A DNA stretch of 64,000 bases from Bacillus sp. T33-2 (GCF_002860205.1 NZ_PGVB01000018.1:1-64000), one strand, 5' to 3'. Positions 51,884 to 63,036 are shown, counted from the stretch's first letter. Notes: generated by a model not told the origin, from the letters alone. Numbers and translations: made by a program.

Positions 51884-53242
51884 TTATAAAAGATAATGAA
51901 GGAATGCCGACGCGAACCCGAAATAGGTGACGAGCGAAAAAATATCATTCAATGTTGTAATCAGCGGGCCGGATGCAACAGCCGGATCGATATTCAACTT
52001 GTATAGGATCAGAGGGATGACTGTTCCTGCCATTGTGCCAATAATAAGCGTCAGCAGCAGTGAGGCGCCGACTATGAAGCCGAGAACAGCATTGCCCTGC
52101 CACAGGTAAGCAATGATCGAGATTAGAATGCTGCATGTAAGCCCGATGATCAGTCCAACACCGAATTCCCGGAGAATGAGCCGGAATACCAGTCTTTTAT
52201 CAATATCCTTTGAGGCAAGCCCTCTGACAACCACGGCCAGCGACTGTGTTCCGGTATTTCCGGTCATGCCCGCAATCATTGGCATGAAGAAAGCCAGCGC
52301 CACAACTCGCTCAAGTGTATCCTCATAGCTGCTGATGATCCTGCCGGAGATGAGCCCGATAAACAGCAGAAGGATCAGCCATGGAAGCCGGCGGTATGCG
52401 GCCACAAACGCCTTCGTTTCAAAGTCAATTGATTTCCCTGACGCAGACAGCTTTTCAATATCTTCGTTCGCTTCTTTTATCACAACGTCGATGATATCAT
52501 CAACGGTAACGATTCCGATCAGGATATTGTCATCAGTGACAACTGGAATGGCGAGGAAGTCATACCGTTCAATCAATCTAGCTGCTTCTTCCTGGTCAGT
52601 GTCAGCTGACACTGAAATGACCCGTTCATACATGATATTCCTGATAATTTCATATGGCTCCGCAATCAGCAGGTCCCGGTAGGAAACGACCCCGACAAGC
52701 TTCCTGTCCTGGTCGACGACATACAGATAATTGATTGTCTCGGCAAAATCGGCAAAAGTCTTCAACTTTTCAACCGCTTCTTTGACCGTATAATAGTTCC
52801 TGATCCAGACAAAACGGTTTGTCATGAGCCTCCCGGCTGTTTCAGGCGGGTAATTCATGATGTCCTGGACAATTTTAGACTCTTCCTTTTTCATTCCTGA
52901 CAGCAAAGATGAAATCTTTTCCGGAGATAAGTCGTCTAATAAGGAGGCAAGGTCATCATTATCCATTAAATCAAGCACCCGGCCTTTTTTCTCAAGACCA
53001 AGCTTGTTCAGGACTTCGAGCTGCTGCTCTTTATTGAGCTCCTGGATCAAATCTGCGAGAATATCAATATTTAAAAATAGCAGGAAGCGTGTCTTATGCT
53101 TTGGTGGAAGATCAGCATAAATCCCTGCAATATCATACGGCTGCAGCTCGTCTAATATCGTCTCAAAATCCTTTTTCTTGTTTTCCTTCAAGGATTTAAT
53201 AATATGAAGTGTGATCTGGTCCTCCGTCATGTTTTTAATCAA
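51884..53242 (-). CDS. mgtE: MgtE magnesium transporter
   Basis: A 452-residue Mg2+ channel. The N-terminal superhelical domain comes first, then two CBS domains (VSYRDLLIAEPYE and GIVTVDDIIDVV), then five membrane helices with GNTGTQSLAVVVRGLA. The TTG at 53242 with AAAGGAG upstream gives MIKNMTEDQ, close to B. subtilis MgtE; the ATG four codons later is the alternative. I saw no M-box riboswitch in the 417 bases upstream, which hold no other gene. Confidence 0.93.
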   Translation of the reverse strand: MIKNMTEDQITLHIIKSLKENKKKDFETILDELQPYDIAGIYADLPPKHKTRFLLFLNIDILADLIQELNKEQQLEVLNKLGLEKKGRVLDLMDNDDLASLLDDLSPEKISSLLSGMKKEESKIVQDIMNYPPETAGRLMTNRFVWIRNYYTVKEAVEKLKTFADFAETINYLYVVDQDRKLVGVVSYRDLLIAEPYEIIRNIMYERVISVSADTDQEEAARLIERYDFLAIPVVTDDNILIGIVTVDDIIDVVIKEANEDIEKLSASGKSIDFETKAFVAAYRRLPWLILLLFIGLISGRIISSYEDTLERVVALAFFMPMIAGMTGNTGTQSLAVVVRGLASKDIDKRLVFRLILREFGVGLIIGLTCSILISIIAYLWQGNAVLGFIVGASLLLTLIIGTMAGTVIPLILYKLNIDPAVASGPLITTLNDIFSLVTYFGFASAFLHYLL

Positions 53243-53659
53243 TATCGCCACGCTCCTTTCGACGGGTTTTGCCAAACATATTATAAAGAAATTATTGTGC
53301 AATTGAAATGCAAGTTTGGAGTTAAAGTAAGAAAATTTTTGGAAACTTCATTTTTTTATGCTTCTATACAGATGTATGCCGGGCTGACAAGATTGGACAC
53401 TAAGGACAGTCTTTCGCCAATTATATGGAATGTCGGTTGGAAGGCAGGGTAGTAGATTAACGATAAATTCATGCGATTTTGGTAAAATAGAAGAAGTGTA
53501 CATTTTGGACGAAAAACAGGAACAAACGCCTTTTTTATAACGGAGCTGAAACCATCTGCCAAGAGCGGTTACAGGCTGCTGAAACGTTGCGGCCAACTGG
53601 CCGGGGCTCGCGGGTTCAGTGCATCATTCATCAGTGAATTTTTTCCGGGAGGTATTATT

Positions 53660-54436
53660 TTGAAGAAGAACCAACCTGATAACCGGGACCTAATATATGT
53701 CCATGTCAATGAAAGGGATCAATACGTTATTTCCTGCGGGATCGAATTTTTTGAATTTGCAAAGTCCCTTTCAGATTCATTGAATCACTTATTACTATTA
53801 AAGCATAACTTTGATGAAGGAGAATTTAACAGGCACACACTTCATTCGTTTGTTCCAGAGGACAGGATCGGAAAACTGATTGATGAGGATGTAAATAGCT
53901 ATGGCGATTTTTGCTGGATCGATTTCGAGGAAACAGAAGGGCTGAATGTGCTCACAGGGCAGGAAATCGCTGAAATCCTCTATTTAGGCCATATTAAACA
54001 CCATTTGAAACTGCCATTTTATAATCAGCTTGGAAACCGTTTTGCGTACCTTGCCCATGATGACGGATGGTTCAATAAAACGTACTACCGCAATTTAAAT
54101 GATTTTTACCGGATGCTCGGCCATGTGGTTTCAGGGAAACTGGGTGTGCTTAAACCTGAAAAAACGGTGCTTGGCATAAAGAAGAAAAGGGCTTATCCAA
54201 CTGTGGGCAAAGAAATCCTTAAATCTTTATCAGCAGCTTTAAAAGAAGGCGCAGTTTTTTCCTTTAAAAATATTACCCAAAACAGGAGCAGAATCGAAAT
54301 CCCGATCTGGGTGATCGGCGATTTCTCGAATATGGACGATATGTACGATGAGTTCCAACAGGCGAAAAAGAACCGGTGTGACGGAAAATTGGTTTTTGAT
54401 AAGAAACTGAAAGAGTGGATCCTTTCGGCCGAATAG
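53660..54436 (+). CDS. conserved Bacillaceae hypothetical protein
   Basis: A 258-residue soluble protein starting at TTG 53660 behind GGGAGG. FAYLAHDDGWFNKTYYRNL is a conserved central segment and the end is basic. Relatives sit near ddl/murF in Bacillus genomes, sometimes labelled oxalate:formate antiporter, which the absence of membrane helices contradicts. Function unknown. Confidence 0.72.
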   Translation: MKKNQPDNRDLIYVHVNERDQYVISCGIEFFEFAKSLSDSLNHLLLLKHNFDEGEFNRHTLHSFVPEDRIGKLIDEDVNSYGDFCWIDFEETEGLNVLTGQEIAEILYLGHIKHHLKLPFYNQLGNRFAYLAHDDGWFNKTYYRNLNDFYRMLGHVVSGKLGVLKPEKTVLGIKKKRAYPTVGKEILKSLSAALKEGAVFSFKNITQNRSRIEIPIWVIGDFSNMDDMYDEFQQAKKNRCDGKLVFDKKLKEWILSAE

Positions 54437-54633
54437 ACGCAGGAGAAAATTTCAGTTTAATAAGACGGTCCAGCCAGGTTTCAACTGGGTCCGATGTGTC
54501 ATACATATAAAAAAGGGTATTGTTAAGGGTTGCAATTGCCAAAAAGTTTCTGGGGAAATCAACATCATACCTCTCCCTTTCTTTTTTTAGATAGTGGTAA
54601 AATAAATTGATTGAGAAAATGGAGGTTCTATAT

Positions 54634-55716
54634 ATGAAGACGAAAATCGGGCTGCTCTACGGCGGCAAATCTGCAGAGCATCAGGTTTCCATGCAAACAG
54701 CGCTCGCTGTGACAAAGGCTCTGGATTTTGAAAAATTTGAAATACACCCTATTTACATAACTGAAGCGGGAGAATGGGTGAAAGGGCCGCAACTGACCGG
54801 ACCGGCAGAAAATGTAAAAATGCTGGAGTTTTCCCGGCAGGGTGAACAGTCCGCGACTGCCCTCGCCCCTGCCCTTTTCCAGGCTGAATCTGCTGAAAAG
54901 GGGCAGGCACTCGATGTTATTTTCCCGTTGCTTCACGGTCCCAACGGTGAAGATGGCACTGTACAGGGCATGCTTGAGCTGTTGAACCTTCCCTATGTCG
55001 GCAATGGAGTACTTGCTTCAGCTGCAGGCATGGATAAAGTGATAATGAAAAATATTTTTGCCCAGGCAGGACTTGACCAGGTCCGCTACACCTGGTTTAT
55101 CCGCAGTGAATGGGAGAAAGACATGGAACAGGCGTACAGCAAAGTTGAAGCTGAGCTGGGCTACCCTTGCTTCGTAAAACCGGCCAACCTTGGTTCAAGT
55201 GTCGGAATCAGTAAAGCCACCAACCGGAATGAACTTGAAGCGGCATTTAATGAAGCGTTTCAATTTGACCGCAAAATCATCGTTGAACAAGGAGTGACCG
55301 CGCGGGAAATTGAAATTGGGGTTCTCGGAAATGATGAACCAGAATGTTCAGTGGCCGGGGAAATCGTTCCGAAAAAAGACTTCTATGACTATAAAGCAAA
55401 ATACGAGGACGGTGATACCGCCCTTATTATCCCGGCCGATATCACCGAAGCCGAATACAAAACATTAAAAGACCAGGCTGTGGAGGCATATAAAGCGCTC
55501 GACTGCTCGGGGCTGGCCAGGGCCGACTTTTTCTTGACCAGTGAAGGAAAGCTGTTGATCAATGAAGTAAACACGATGCCCGGATTTACCCCATTCAGCA
55601 TGTTCCCGCTGCTTTGGAAGCATACTGGTGTCGAATACCCGCAGCTAATCGAACGTCTGGTCAATCTGGCAATCGAAAGGCACAACGAGAAGCGAAAAAT
55701 CAAGTACACATTTTAA
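54634..55716 (+). CDS. ddl: D-alanine--D-alanine ligase
   Basis: A 360-residue ATP-grasp ligase making the D-Ala-D-Ala dipeptide of peptidoglycan. [14 protein letters not shown] (residues about 92-105), [14 protein letters not shown] and [17 protein letters not shown] are present. The ATG at 54634 (TGGAGG upstream) gives [17 protein letters not shown], as in Bacillus Ddl; an extension to 54607 is unlikely. It is followed by murF, which uses its product. Confidence 0.96.
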   Translation: MKTKIGLLYGGKSAEHQVSMQTALAVTKALDFEKFEIHPIYITEAGEWVKGPQLTGPAENVKMLEFSRQGEQSATALAPALFQAESAEKGQALDVIFPLLHGPNGEDGTVQGMLELLNLPYVGNGVLASAAGMDKVIMKNIFAQAGLDQVRYTWFIRSEWEKDMEQAYSKVEAELGYPCFVKPANLGSSVGISKATNRNELEAAFNEAFQFDRKIIVEQGVTAREIEIGVLGNDEPECSVAGEIVPKKDFYDYKAKYEDGDTALIIPADITEAEYKTLKDQAVEAYKALDCSGLARADFFLTSEGKLLINEVNTMPGFTPFSMFPLLWKHTGVEYPQLIERLVNLAIERHNEKRKIKYTF

Positions 55717-55726
55717 CTACATGAGA

Positions 55727-55758
55727 AACACGGCAACTTAACCCGCCGTGTTCCTTAT
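55727..55758 (+). terminator. hairpin between ddl and murF
   Basis: AACACGGC pairs with GCCGTGTT across a 10-nt loop and is followed by CCTTATTTTT. A weak terminator or attenuator. Confidence 0.65.
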
Positions 55759-55805
55759 TTTTCAAAATGGAAAAGGTTTATCGTGTCGACTGGAGGATTT
55801 AACTC

Positions 55806-57182
55806 ATGATTCAAAGATCAATAAAAGACATTGCCGCGATGATTGACATCGAAAACGACATTTCCAAGTTCGGGAATGTGCAAATAACAGGTGTTTCAAT
55901 CGATTCCCGGAAGATTGTCCCTGGGAACTTGTTTGTTCCTTTCAAGGGGGAAAAAGCCGATGGCCACCGGTTTGTCGAGGAGGCCCTCAGTAAAGGGGCG
56001 GCGGCAGCACTGTGGCAGAAGGATGTGCCCAACCCACCGCTGCACTTGCCGGTGCTGGTCGTGGAGGAGACCTTGACAGCACTGCAGGAATTGGCAAGAA
56101 GCTACATAAGCCAATTAAACATAAAGGTCATCGGCATAACCGGCAGCAATGGCAAAACTACAACAAAGGATATGGCCGCGAGTCTCCTCTCCCTCAAATA
56201 CAGTGTGCAAAAAACAGAGGGCAACTATAACAACCAAATCGGCTTGCCGTTCACAATCCTGCAGCTGAAAGAAAATACAGAAATAGCTGTGCTTGAAATG
56301 GGAATGAGCGGGCGTGGGGAGATTGACTTTTTGACGAAGCTGGCACGTCCGGATGCTGTGATCATTACGAATATTGGTGAATCTCACTTGCTGGACCTTG
56401 GTTCAAGGGAAGCAATCGCGGATGCAAAACTGGAGATCATCGAGGGGCTTAGGGATGATGGATTGATCATTTACCATGGTGACGAGCCTTTGCTGCGCGG
56501 GCGGCTTGAAAACGCTGGTCGCAAAGCCCAGATCAAAACGTTTGGAAAAACAGCTGCAAATGATTTATATCCTGTTGAAATTATCCAGAACTCCAAAGGC
56601 AACACCTTTACTGTAAACCGGACAAGCAAGCCTTTTCACCTGCCTGTCCTGGGTACACATAATATTTTAAATGCTTTGTCTGCCATGCTGGCTGCCGAGT
56701 TTTTCGGAATCCCGCTCGAAGATATGGACAAAGGCTTCTCCGGCCTGAAATTGACCAATATGAGAATGGAGCTGGTCGAAGGGGCCAAGGGCGAAAAAAT
56801 CATTAACGATGCCTATAACGCAAGCCCCACTTCCATGAATGCCGCGATTGAGCTCGTCTCAAACCTGTCGGGATACAAGACCAAAATTCTCGTGTTGGGT
56901 GATATGCTCGAACTCGGCCCCCAGGAAGAAGAATATCACTATAATATTGGAACATCCCTGGATAAAGATAAAATTGATTTTCTGTTCACATACGGCACAT
57001 TGGGGAATGCCATTGCCAAAGGAGCGAGCGAAGTACTCGGCCGGGACAGGGTATTTCCATACGATGACAAGGAACGGTTAAGTGCTGAATTGAGAAAACG
57101 GACAGATGCTGAAACGCTTATTCTTGTAAAAGCCTCACGAGGGATGAAGCTTGAAGATATTGTTTTTACACTTCAAAAATAG
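55806..57182 (+). CDS. murF: UDP-N-acetylmuramoyl-tripeptide--D-alanyl-D-alanine ligase
   Basis: A 458-residue Mur ligase. The ATP-binding motif is VIGITGSNGKTTTKD near residue 114. NYNNQIGLP and NAYNASPTSMNAA are also typical. It adds D-Ala-D-Ala to the UDP-MurNAc tripeptide. ATG 55806 follows TGGAGG. Confidence 0.96.
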   Translation: MIQRSIKDIAAMIDIENDISKFGNVQITGVSIDSRKIVPGNLFVPFKGEKADGHRFVEEALSKGAAAALWQKDVPNPPLHLPVLVVEETLTALQELARSYISQLNIKVIGITGSNGKTTTKDMAASLLSLKYSVQKTEGNYNNQIGLPFTILQLKENTEIAVLEMGMSGRGEIDFLTKLARPDAVIITNIGESHLLDLGSREAIADAKLEIIEGLRDDGLIIYHGDEPLLRGRLENAGRKAQIKTFGKTAANDLYPVEIIQNSKGNTFTVNRTSKPFHLPVLGTHNILNALSAMLAAEFFGIPLEDMDKGFSGLKLTNMRMELVEGAKGEKIINDAYNASPTSMNAAIELVSNLSGYKTKILVLGDMLELGPQEEEYHYNIGTSLDKDKIDFLFTYGTLGNAIAKGASEVLGRDRVFPYDDKERLSAELRKRTDAETLILVKASRGMKLEDIVFTLQK

Positions 57183-57356
57183 AGGTGACATTGCTTTGCA
57201 TGCTTGAGTGCAAACAGCGTCTATAAAAATTGAGATGCAAAATAGCCAGCCCATACATCCCTGTCATTATCATCAGACAGGGATGAAATGCTTTTCTAGG
57301 TGTGAAAACTTTTTAAAAAGGGAACATTAATTAAGAAATGCTGACGGGTGATGAAC

Positions 57357-58079
57357 ATGATAGGGTGTTTATGCATACACGGATTTACAGGCTCTCCGCA
57401 CGAAGTAGAGCCGTTAGTCGGATATTTACAATCCAGGACCGATTGGAAATTTGCTGTGCCCACACTTCCTGGGCATGGAGTACGCTTAAGTTTAAAAGGT
57501 GTCAAGTACAATGAATGGGTTAGCCATGCTGAAGAGGAGCTGAAGGCGCTCCTGCTTGAATGTGATACAGTTTTTGTGGTTGGATTTTCCATGGGTGGCC
57601 TGATCGCAAGTTATCTTGCAGCGAAATACCCTGTAAAAAGGCTGGTTCTCCTCAGCGCGGCAGCCTATTATGTAAATCCGAGACAGCTTGTCCTTGACGC
57701 AAGGCAGATGATCAGTGATACATTTAAAGGCCAGCTATTGAATAACGAGCTGTTTAACAGGTATAAAAGGAAGATTAAAGAAACGCCGATTACTGCCACA
57801 ATGCAATTTCGCCGGCTTGTTGCAAGCGTGCGCCCGATTTTGGGAAGAGTCAGTGTTCCGACTCTCATTGTACAGGGGGAAAGCGATGGAATAGTACCGC
57901 CGAAAAGCGCCAGATTTTTATATGAAAACATAGGAGCGCAATACAAAGAGCTGCTGTATTTTAAAAACTCAAAGCATTTGATTTGCCATGGTGAAGAAAA
58001 GGAGGAAGTGTTTACTGAAGTTTTCAGGTTTTTGACTGCACGCCCCAGAGAGGCAAAAAACGCTGCGCATGTGGAGTAA
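57357..58079 (+). CDS. alpha/beta-hydrolase carboxylesterase
   Basis: A 240-residue monoglyceride-lipase/Est30-like esterase. The oxyanion HGFTGSPHE begins near residue 8. The nucleophile elbow VVGFSMGG has its Ser near residue 81. The Asp is in QGESDGIVPP and the His in SKHLICH. The ATG at 57357 gives MIGCLCIHG; upstream GTG/ATG codons are possible. Confidence 0.87.
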   Translation: MIGCLCIHGFTGSPHEVEPLVGYLQSRTDWKFAVPTLPGHGVRLSLKGVKYNEWVSHAEEELKALLLECDTVFVVGFSMGGLIASYLAAKYPVKRLVLLSAAAYYVNPRQLVLDARQMISDTFKGQLLNNELFNRYKRKIKETPITATMQFRRLVASVRPILGRVSVPTLIVQGESDGIVPPKSARFLYENIGAQYKELLYFKNSKHLICHGEEKEEVFTEVFRFLTARPREAKNAAHVE

Positions 58080-58212
58080 GGCATTGATGGCAAAATCCGA
58101 AAAGATACGTCAGTCACCCTCTTTAATGTTGGAGCACTCACATTAATTGCAATCCCTTCCTGTAGATGGTAAGATTAACAGCAAGTGTCTATGTGAGAAA
58201 ATCCTGTCGGCT

Positions 58213-58250
58213 GGCATGCTCCCTCAATTGGAGAATGTCTTTTTTTGCTA
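58213..58250 (+). terminator. probable terminator after the esterase gene
   Basis: GGCATGCTCC pairs imperfectly with GGAGAATGTC and is followed by TTTTTTT. Confidence 0.6.
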
Positions 58251-58350
58251 GTGAGGTGCACCATTTTAATCAGCTTCATTAGGTTAAGATAAATTTTAAA
58301 CAGTCACTTAAAATATAATTTTTTTAAAATAAAAAGGAGTATGAGTAACT

Positions 58351-59808
58351 TTGACAATGTTTGAAGAAATGGGCATTAGCCCTGCTACACTTAAGGCCGT
58401 AAAAAGCATGGGTTTTGAGGAAGCAACACCAATCCAGGCACAAACGATTCCATTAAGCCTTGAAAATAAAGACCTGATAGGACAGGCCCAAACGGGAACA
58501 GGGAAAACGGCAGCTTTCGGGATTCCCCTCGTCGAAAAAATCGAAAAAAACAACAATGTGATCCAGGGTATTATCATTGCCCCCACACGTGAGCTGGCGA
58601 TTCAGGTTTCTGAAGAATTGTACAAAATCGGGGCAGGAAAACGCGTTGGCGTCCTTGCGATTTATGGCGGGCAGGATATCAGCCGCCAAATCCGTGCACT
58701 TAAAAAAGGGCCGCATATCATTGTTGGAACACCAGGCCGCCTTTTGGACCATATCAACCGCAAAACGATCAGGCTAGATAATGTACACACTGTTATCCTG
58801 GATGAAGCGGACGAAATGCTGAACATGGGCTTTATCGAAGATATTGAAGAAATCCTTGCAAAAATCCCATCTGAACGGCAAACACTGTTGTTCTCCGCTA
58901 CAATGCCGGGACCAATTCAAAAAATCGCTGAACGATTTATGAACGATCCTCAAATCGTCCGGGTAAAAACAAAAGAAATGACTGTTCCGCTCATTGAACA
59001 ATTTTATATCGAAGTGCAGGAAAAGAATAAATTTGACGTTCTGACAAGGCTTCTTGATATACAATCTCCGGAATTGGCGATTGTGTTTGGACGGACAAAG
59101 CGCCGGGTCGATGAAGTGTCGGATGCGTTGAACCTTCGCGGCTACACTGCTGAAGGCATTCATGGCGACCTAAGCCAGGCAAAGCGGATGTCTGTATTGA
59201 GAAAGTTCAAGGAAGGCTCAATTGATGTTCTCGTTGCAACCGATGTTGCCGCACGTGGTCTGGATATTTCCGGTGTCACTCATGTTTATAACTTCGATAT
59301 CCCTCAGGATCCGGAAAGCTATGTCCACCGTATTGGAAGAACCGGCCGTGCCGGCAAGACAGGAATGGCGATTACTTTAGTTACACATAGAGAGCAGTCT
59401 TACCTGCAAGTTGTGGAAAGAACAACGAAACGCCGCATGGAAAGAATGAAGGCACCGACAATTGATGAGGCGCTCGAAGGCCAGCAAAAAGCAGTCATCG
59501 ATAAAATACTTCAAACGATTGAGACTAACAACCTTCAATATTACAAGCAGTCAGCCGAGGAGCTGTTGGCTGAACATGATGCGGCAACAGTAGTCGCTTC
59601 CGTCCTGAAAATGATGGTTAAAGAGCCGGATACAACACCGGTCAAGCTTACAGAAGAAAAGCCTCTTCCAGGCCGCAGGGACAAGAAACCTCAGGACCGC
59701 AGAAGAAGCTATGACTCCAATAACAGAAAAAAACCGCCAATGAAGCCGCGTTCCGGTTCAAAACGCAGCGGCGGGGGCCAAAAGCCTAAATCAAGGACAC
59801 ATTATTAA
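58351..59808 (+). CDS. cshA: DEAD-box RNA helicase CshA
   Basis: A 485-residue helicase. The Q motif region TPIQAQTIP, motif I AQTGTGKT, motif II DEAD (VILDEADEM), motif III SAT and motif [10 protein letters not shown] are all intact. A basic C-terminal tail (from about 425) ends in Arg/Gly-rich sequence, as in CshA, which works in mRNA decay and ribosome biogenesis. The TTG at 58351 lies 12 bases after AAGGAG; the ATG two codons on is the alternative. Confidence 0.94.
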   Translation: MTMFEEMGISPATLKAVKSMGFEEATPIQAQTIPLSLENKDLIGQAQTGTGKTAAFGIPLVEKIEKNNNVIQGIIIAPTRELAIQVSEELYKIGAGKRVGVLAIYGGQDISRQIRALKKGPHIIVGTPGRLLDHINRKTIRLDNVHTVILDEADEMLNMGFIEDIEEILAKIPSERQTLLFSATMPGPIQKIAERFMNDPQIVRVKTKEMTVPLIEQFYIEVQEKNKFDVLTRLLDIQSPELAIVFGRTKRRVDEVSDALNLRGYTAEGIHGDLSQAKRMSVLRKFKEGSIDVLVATDVAARGLDISGVTHVYNFDIPQDPESYVHRIGRTGRAGKTGMAITLVTHREQSYLQVVERTTKRRMERMKAPTIDEALEGQQKAVIDKILQTIETNNLQYYKQSAEELLAEHDAATVVASVLKMMVKEPDTTPVKLTEEKPLPGRRDKKPQDRRRSYDSNNRKKPPMKPRSGSKRSGGGQKPKSRTHY

Positions 59809-59815
59809 TGTTGAC

Positions 59816-59852
59816 AGAGCATGGATTTGTATTCCGTGCTCTCTTTTTTTTG
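59816..59852 (+). terminator. cshA terminator
   Basis: AGAGCATGG with CCGTGCTCT around a 9-nt loop, followed by CTTTTTTTT. Confidence 0.88.
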
Positions 59853-59953
59853 CCGAAGTGCTTTTACGAAAGGGTGGTAGATGGCATAGTACCAAAAAAT
59901 TTCCCACTTCATTTGGGTATACTACCTTTAAACAGGAAGCGGGGAGTGCTTTT

Positions 59954-60919
59954 ATGATGATTGTGAGGCTTGGGTATGTGGCAATGAGTGTCCATCTGCA
60001 AAATTGCTCACCGTCCCAGACAATGACCTTTAAGAAATTCCAAACGATAGAGGACCGGGAAGCGGCCATAAACAAACTTGAGAGAATAGCGCTGTCCAAC
60101 TTGGAAAACTGTCTGCGCCTGCTGAAACATAATTCGGCCCATGATATTCGCTTTTTCAGGTTAAGCTCCCGCCTAATACCACTTGCAAATCATGAGGAGC
60201 TGTCCGGCTGGAAATATATGCGTGCGCTGAAGCAGCCATTAAACGCCATTGCTGATTTTTTGAAAAACCATCCGATGAGGGTTGATTTTCACCCCGACCA
60301 TTTTGTCCTGCTGAATACAACGAAAACTGAGACTTTAAATATGTCCATTAAAACGCTGGCCATGCATGAGGCACTTCTGAAAGGAATGGAAATCGACAGC
60401 CAGCACCGCTGTGTCCTTCATGTGGGAGGTGTATACAATGACAAAGAGAAAGCACTGGAGCAATTCATCCATAACTGGGCACTTATACCACATTCACTCC
60501 AGCGAATGGTTCTCCTTGAAAATGATGATAAATCATTTATGCTTCAGGACACTCTCTATTTATGCGAGAAGCTCGGGATTCCCCTCGTTTTTGATTTGCA
60601 CCACCATCTTGCCCACCATCAAAATATGGAATGGACACCGCAGTGGAGCCGGATCACTGCCAGCTGGCAAAATTCCGCCCTTCCCATTAAAATGCATATC
60701 TCAAGCCCCAGGTCGGAAAAGGATTTTCGGGCCCATGCAGACTATATTGATGCGGCAACCTTCGTGGGCTTCCTGCACGAGATTAAAGGATCCGTCCCTG
60801 AAATTCATTGCATGATCGAAGCGAAGCAAAAGGATGATGCCTTGTTCAGGCTTGCACATGACTTACGCAATGAACCGGCAATTGAGGCGATAGACCAGGC
60901 CAGTTTTTTGATAAAATGA
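59954..60919 (+). CDS. uvsE: UV DNA damage endonuclease UvsE
   Basis: A 321-residue TIM-barrel endonuclease that nicks 5' of UV photoproducts. RLGYVAMSVHLQNCSPSQTM at the start, RFFRLSSRLIPL, HVGGVYNDKEKAL, LENDDKSF and DLHHHLAHH carry the family's metal-binding residues. The ATG at 59954 has GGGGAG 7 bases upstream; the open frame to 59858 extends unlike the family. Confidence 0.92.
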   Translation: MMIVRLGYVAMSVHLQNCSPSQTMTFKKFQTIEDREAAINKLERIALSNLENCLRLLKHNSAHDIRFFRLSSRLIPLANHEELSGWKYMRALKQPLNAIADFLKNHPMRVDFHPDHFVLLNTTKTETLNMSIKTLAMHEALLKGMEIDSQHRCVLHVGGVYNDKEKALEQFIHNWALIPHSLQRMVLLENDDKSFMLQDTLYLCEKLGIPLVFDLHHHLAHHQNMEWTPQWSRITASWQNSALPIKMHISSPRSEKDFRAHADYIDAATFVGFLHEIKGSVPEIHCMIEAKQKDDALFRLAHDLRNEPAIEAIDQASFLIK

Positions 60920-61053
60920 CCAATGGCAACGATAAAATCGTCTTGCAATGGAGAGGTGGGCCCCGCCCTGAATATAAAATAGTGTCCTCTGGAGATTTTT
61001 CTTGTTATATACTATAAAGGAATTAATAGTAGAAACGCAGGAGGGTATTTTTT

Positions 61054-61533
61054 ATGATCTCTGAGCCGCAACAAAGAATCTCAGAGCGGGCATTGACGGT
61101 GTGGAGGATTTCCGGGGTTATACATTCATTGCTGATCTGGCTGCTTGGTGGCGGGCTTATTGTCTTAACAGTCATGTTTAACTGGCCATTATGGATTATC
61201 GGCGTGGTGCTGCTGGCTGCCTCAGCTTATACTTATTTCTTTGTAAAGCTAGTTCCGGAATTGCGCTGGAGGCGTTGGCGCTATGAAGTGAGGGAGCAGG
61301 AAATTGAGCTTCAGCACGGTGTGTTTATTATTAAAAGGACGCTTGTCCCAATGGTCAGGGTCCAGCATGTAGATACTCTGCAGGGGCCTTTGTTAAGGAA
61401 ATACAGCCTTGCAAATGTGACCATATCGACTGCGGCGACTATCCACCTGATTCCTGGGCTCGATATAGAGGAAGCGGATGATTTGAGGCAATCGATCTCC
61501 GGGCTGGCAAGGGTGGCGGATGATGATGTTTGA
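61054..61533 (+). CDS. ydbS: PH-domain membrane protein YdbS
   Basis: A 159-residue DUF304/bPH2 protein with two N-terminal helices (about residues 25-70) and a bacterial pleckstrin-homology domain with RVQHVDTLQGPLLRKYSLA. In B. subtilis ydbS-ydbT helps tolerance of amylocyclicin-type peptides. It overlaps ydbT by 14 nt. Confidence 0.88.
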   Translation: MISEPQQRISERALTVWRISGVIHSLLIWLLGGGLIVLTVMFNWPLWIIGVVLLAASAYTYFFVKLVPELRWRRWRYEVREQEIELQHGVFIIKRTLVPMVRVQHVDTLQGPLLRKYSLANVTISTAATIHLIPGLDIEEADDLRQSISGLARVADDDV

Positions 61534-62980
61534 ACCGAAAAGGCTTCACCCCATCGCGGTAGTAGGGAATACGTTTAAACAGCTTAAAGAATTGGTTATT
61601 CCGTTCCTTGTTTTCGTTGTATTTGGAAGCAAAGGAACAAACTGGGATTTATTTTATTTGGCTGCCTCAGTTTTAACCGTTATAGCCATTTTCGTTTTAG
61701 GAATCCTGTCCTGGTACCGGTTTACTTACCGGATAGAAAATGGGGAACTGAGAATTGAATACGGCATTTTCGTCCGAAAAAAGCGATATATCCCATTTGA
61801 GCGGATTCAGAGCCTGGATGTTTCTGAGGGGATGTTACAGCGCTTGTTTGGCCTTGTCAAGGTGAAGGTGGAGACTGCCGGCTCCGGCGGGATGGGGGTG
61901 CAGGACGGAGAGGCGGTGCTTGGTGCGATCACCAGGCAGGACGCAGATTTCATTCACGAGTATCTCGTCTCGATCAAAAAAGGGCGGCATGAATTTTCGG
62001 TTGAAAAACAAGTTGAGCTATTGGATGACGTGCTGTATAAAATTTCTGCAGCTGAACTCTTGATTCTCGCTTCTACCTCTGGAGGCGTAGGCGTTGTTAT
62101 CTCAGCAGTGTTCGCGTTCATTTTTCAATTCGAAGAAATCATCCCTTATGAGAGGATTTTCAAGGGGCTGGAGGTGTTCGCCGCGAATGGGATTGCAATA
62201 ATTGGCGCCACCGTCTTTGTCGGCTTTTTTATTGCCTGGCTGATTGCCCTGATTGGGACGATGCTGAAATACGCTGATTTTACCGTCAGGAAACTGGATA
62301 ACGATCTCGTGATCACAAGGGGTTTCCTTGAAAAACGCCAGTTCACGATTCCGCTCAATAGAATACAGGCAATACGGATCAGTGAAAATTTAATCAGGCA
62401 GCCGCTCGGGTTAGCGTCTGCTTATGTGGAAAGTGCGGGGGGCTCGGCCGCAAGTGAAGAAAGTGCGAAGGTCATCATTCTGCCTGTCATCAAAAAACAA
62501 AGGATTCCAGGCATGCTCGGCCCATATTTGCAAGAATATCAGCTTGAACCTGATTTTTCCCCTGCACCAGGGAGGGCATTGGGGCGTTATTTACTCAGAG
62601 GGTCCGCATGGGTCATTCCTGTCCCGGTTGTTGCCCTAGTGTTTTTCCGTCCATGGGGATATTTGGCTTTACTGTTGTTAGCGGCGGCTGCCTTTTGGGC
62701 ATACCTGCAATATAAGGATGCAGGCTGGAGCCTAGACGGCCAACAATTGACGCTTAGATACCGTACGATCATTAAGACCACAGTATATATGAGGAAAAAT
62801 AAAATACAGTCTCTTAGTATCAAAGAAAGTCATTTTCAGAGGAAGAAAAGGCTGGCTTCCGTGGAAGCTACTGTAGAATCCGGTCTGGGCGGCTCAGGCG
62901 GCAAAGTCATTGATATTGAGAAGCGTGATGCTACCGCTGTTTATGACTGGTACTCATTCACGCCTGATATCAAAAAGTAA
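61520..62980 (+). CDS. ydbT: PH-domain membrane protein YdbT
   Basis: A 486-residue protein with three repeated DUF304/bPH2 domains separated by membrane helices; IPFERIQSLDVSEGMLQRLF and IPLNRIQAIRISENLIRQPL are the repeated motifs. It pairs with YdbS. The overlap suggests coupled translation. Confidence 0.88.
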   Translation: MMMFEPKRLHPIAVVGNTFKQLKELVIPFLVFVVFGSKGTNWDLFYLAASVLTVIAIFVLGILSWYRFTYRIENGELRIEYGIFVRKKRYIPFERIQSLDVSEGMLQRLFGLVKVKVETAGSGGMGVQDGEAVLGAITRQDADFIHEYLVSIKKGRHEFSVEKQVELLDDVLYKISAAELLILASTSGGVGVVISAVFAFIFQFEEIIPYERIFKGLEVFAANGIAIIGATVFVGFFIAWLIALIGTMLKYADFTVRKLDNDLVITRGFLEKRQFTIPLNRIQAIRISENLIRQPLGLASAYVESAGGSAASEESAKVIILPVIKKQRIPGMLGPYLQEYQLEPDFSPAPGRALGRYLLRGSAWVIPVPVVALVFFRPWGYLALLLLAAAAFWAYLQYKDAGWSLDGQQLTLRYRTIIKTTVYMRKNKIQSLSIKESHFQRKKRLASVEATVESGLGGSGGKVIDIEKRDATAVYDWYSFTPDIKK

Positions 62981-62981
62981 T

Positions 62982-63007
62982 AAAGGCGCCTCTTTTTGGC
63001 GCTTTAT
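62982..63007. terminator. terminator between ydbT and the rhomboid gene
   Basis: AAAGGCGCC pairs with GGCGCTTT around TCTTTTT; short T tracts lie on both sides. Confidence 0.65.
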
Positions 63008-63036
63008 CATTGCCGGGACAGGTGAACGCTGGTGCA

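Noticed and set aside
53243-53659. M-box (Mg2+) riboswitch before mgtE
   Set aside because: The conserved M-box core could not be found on the minus strand in this interval.
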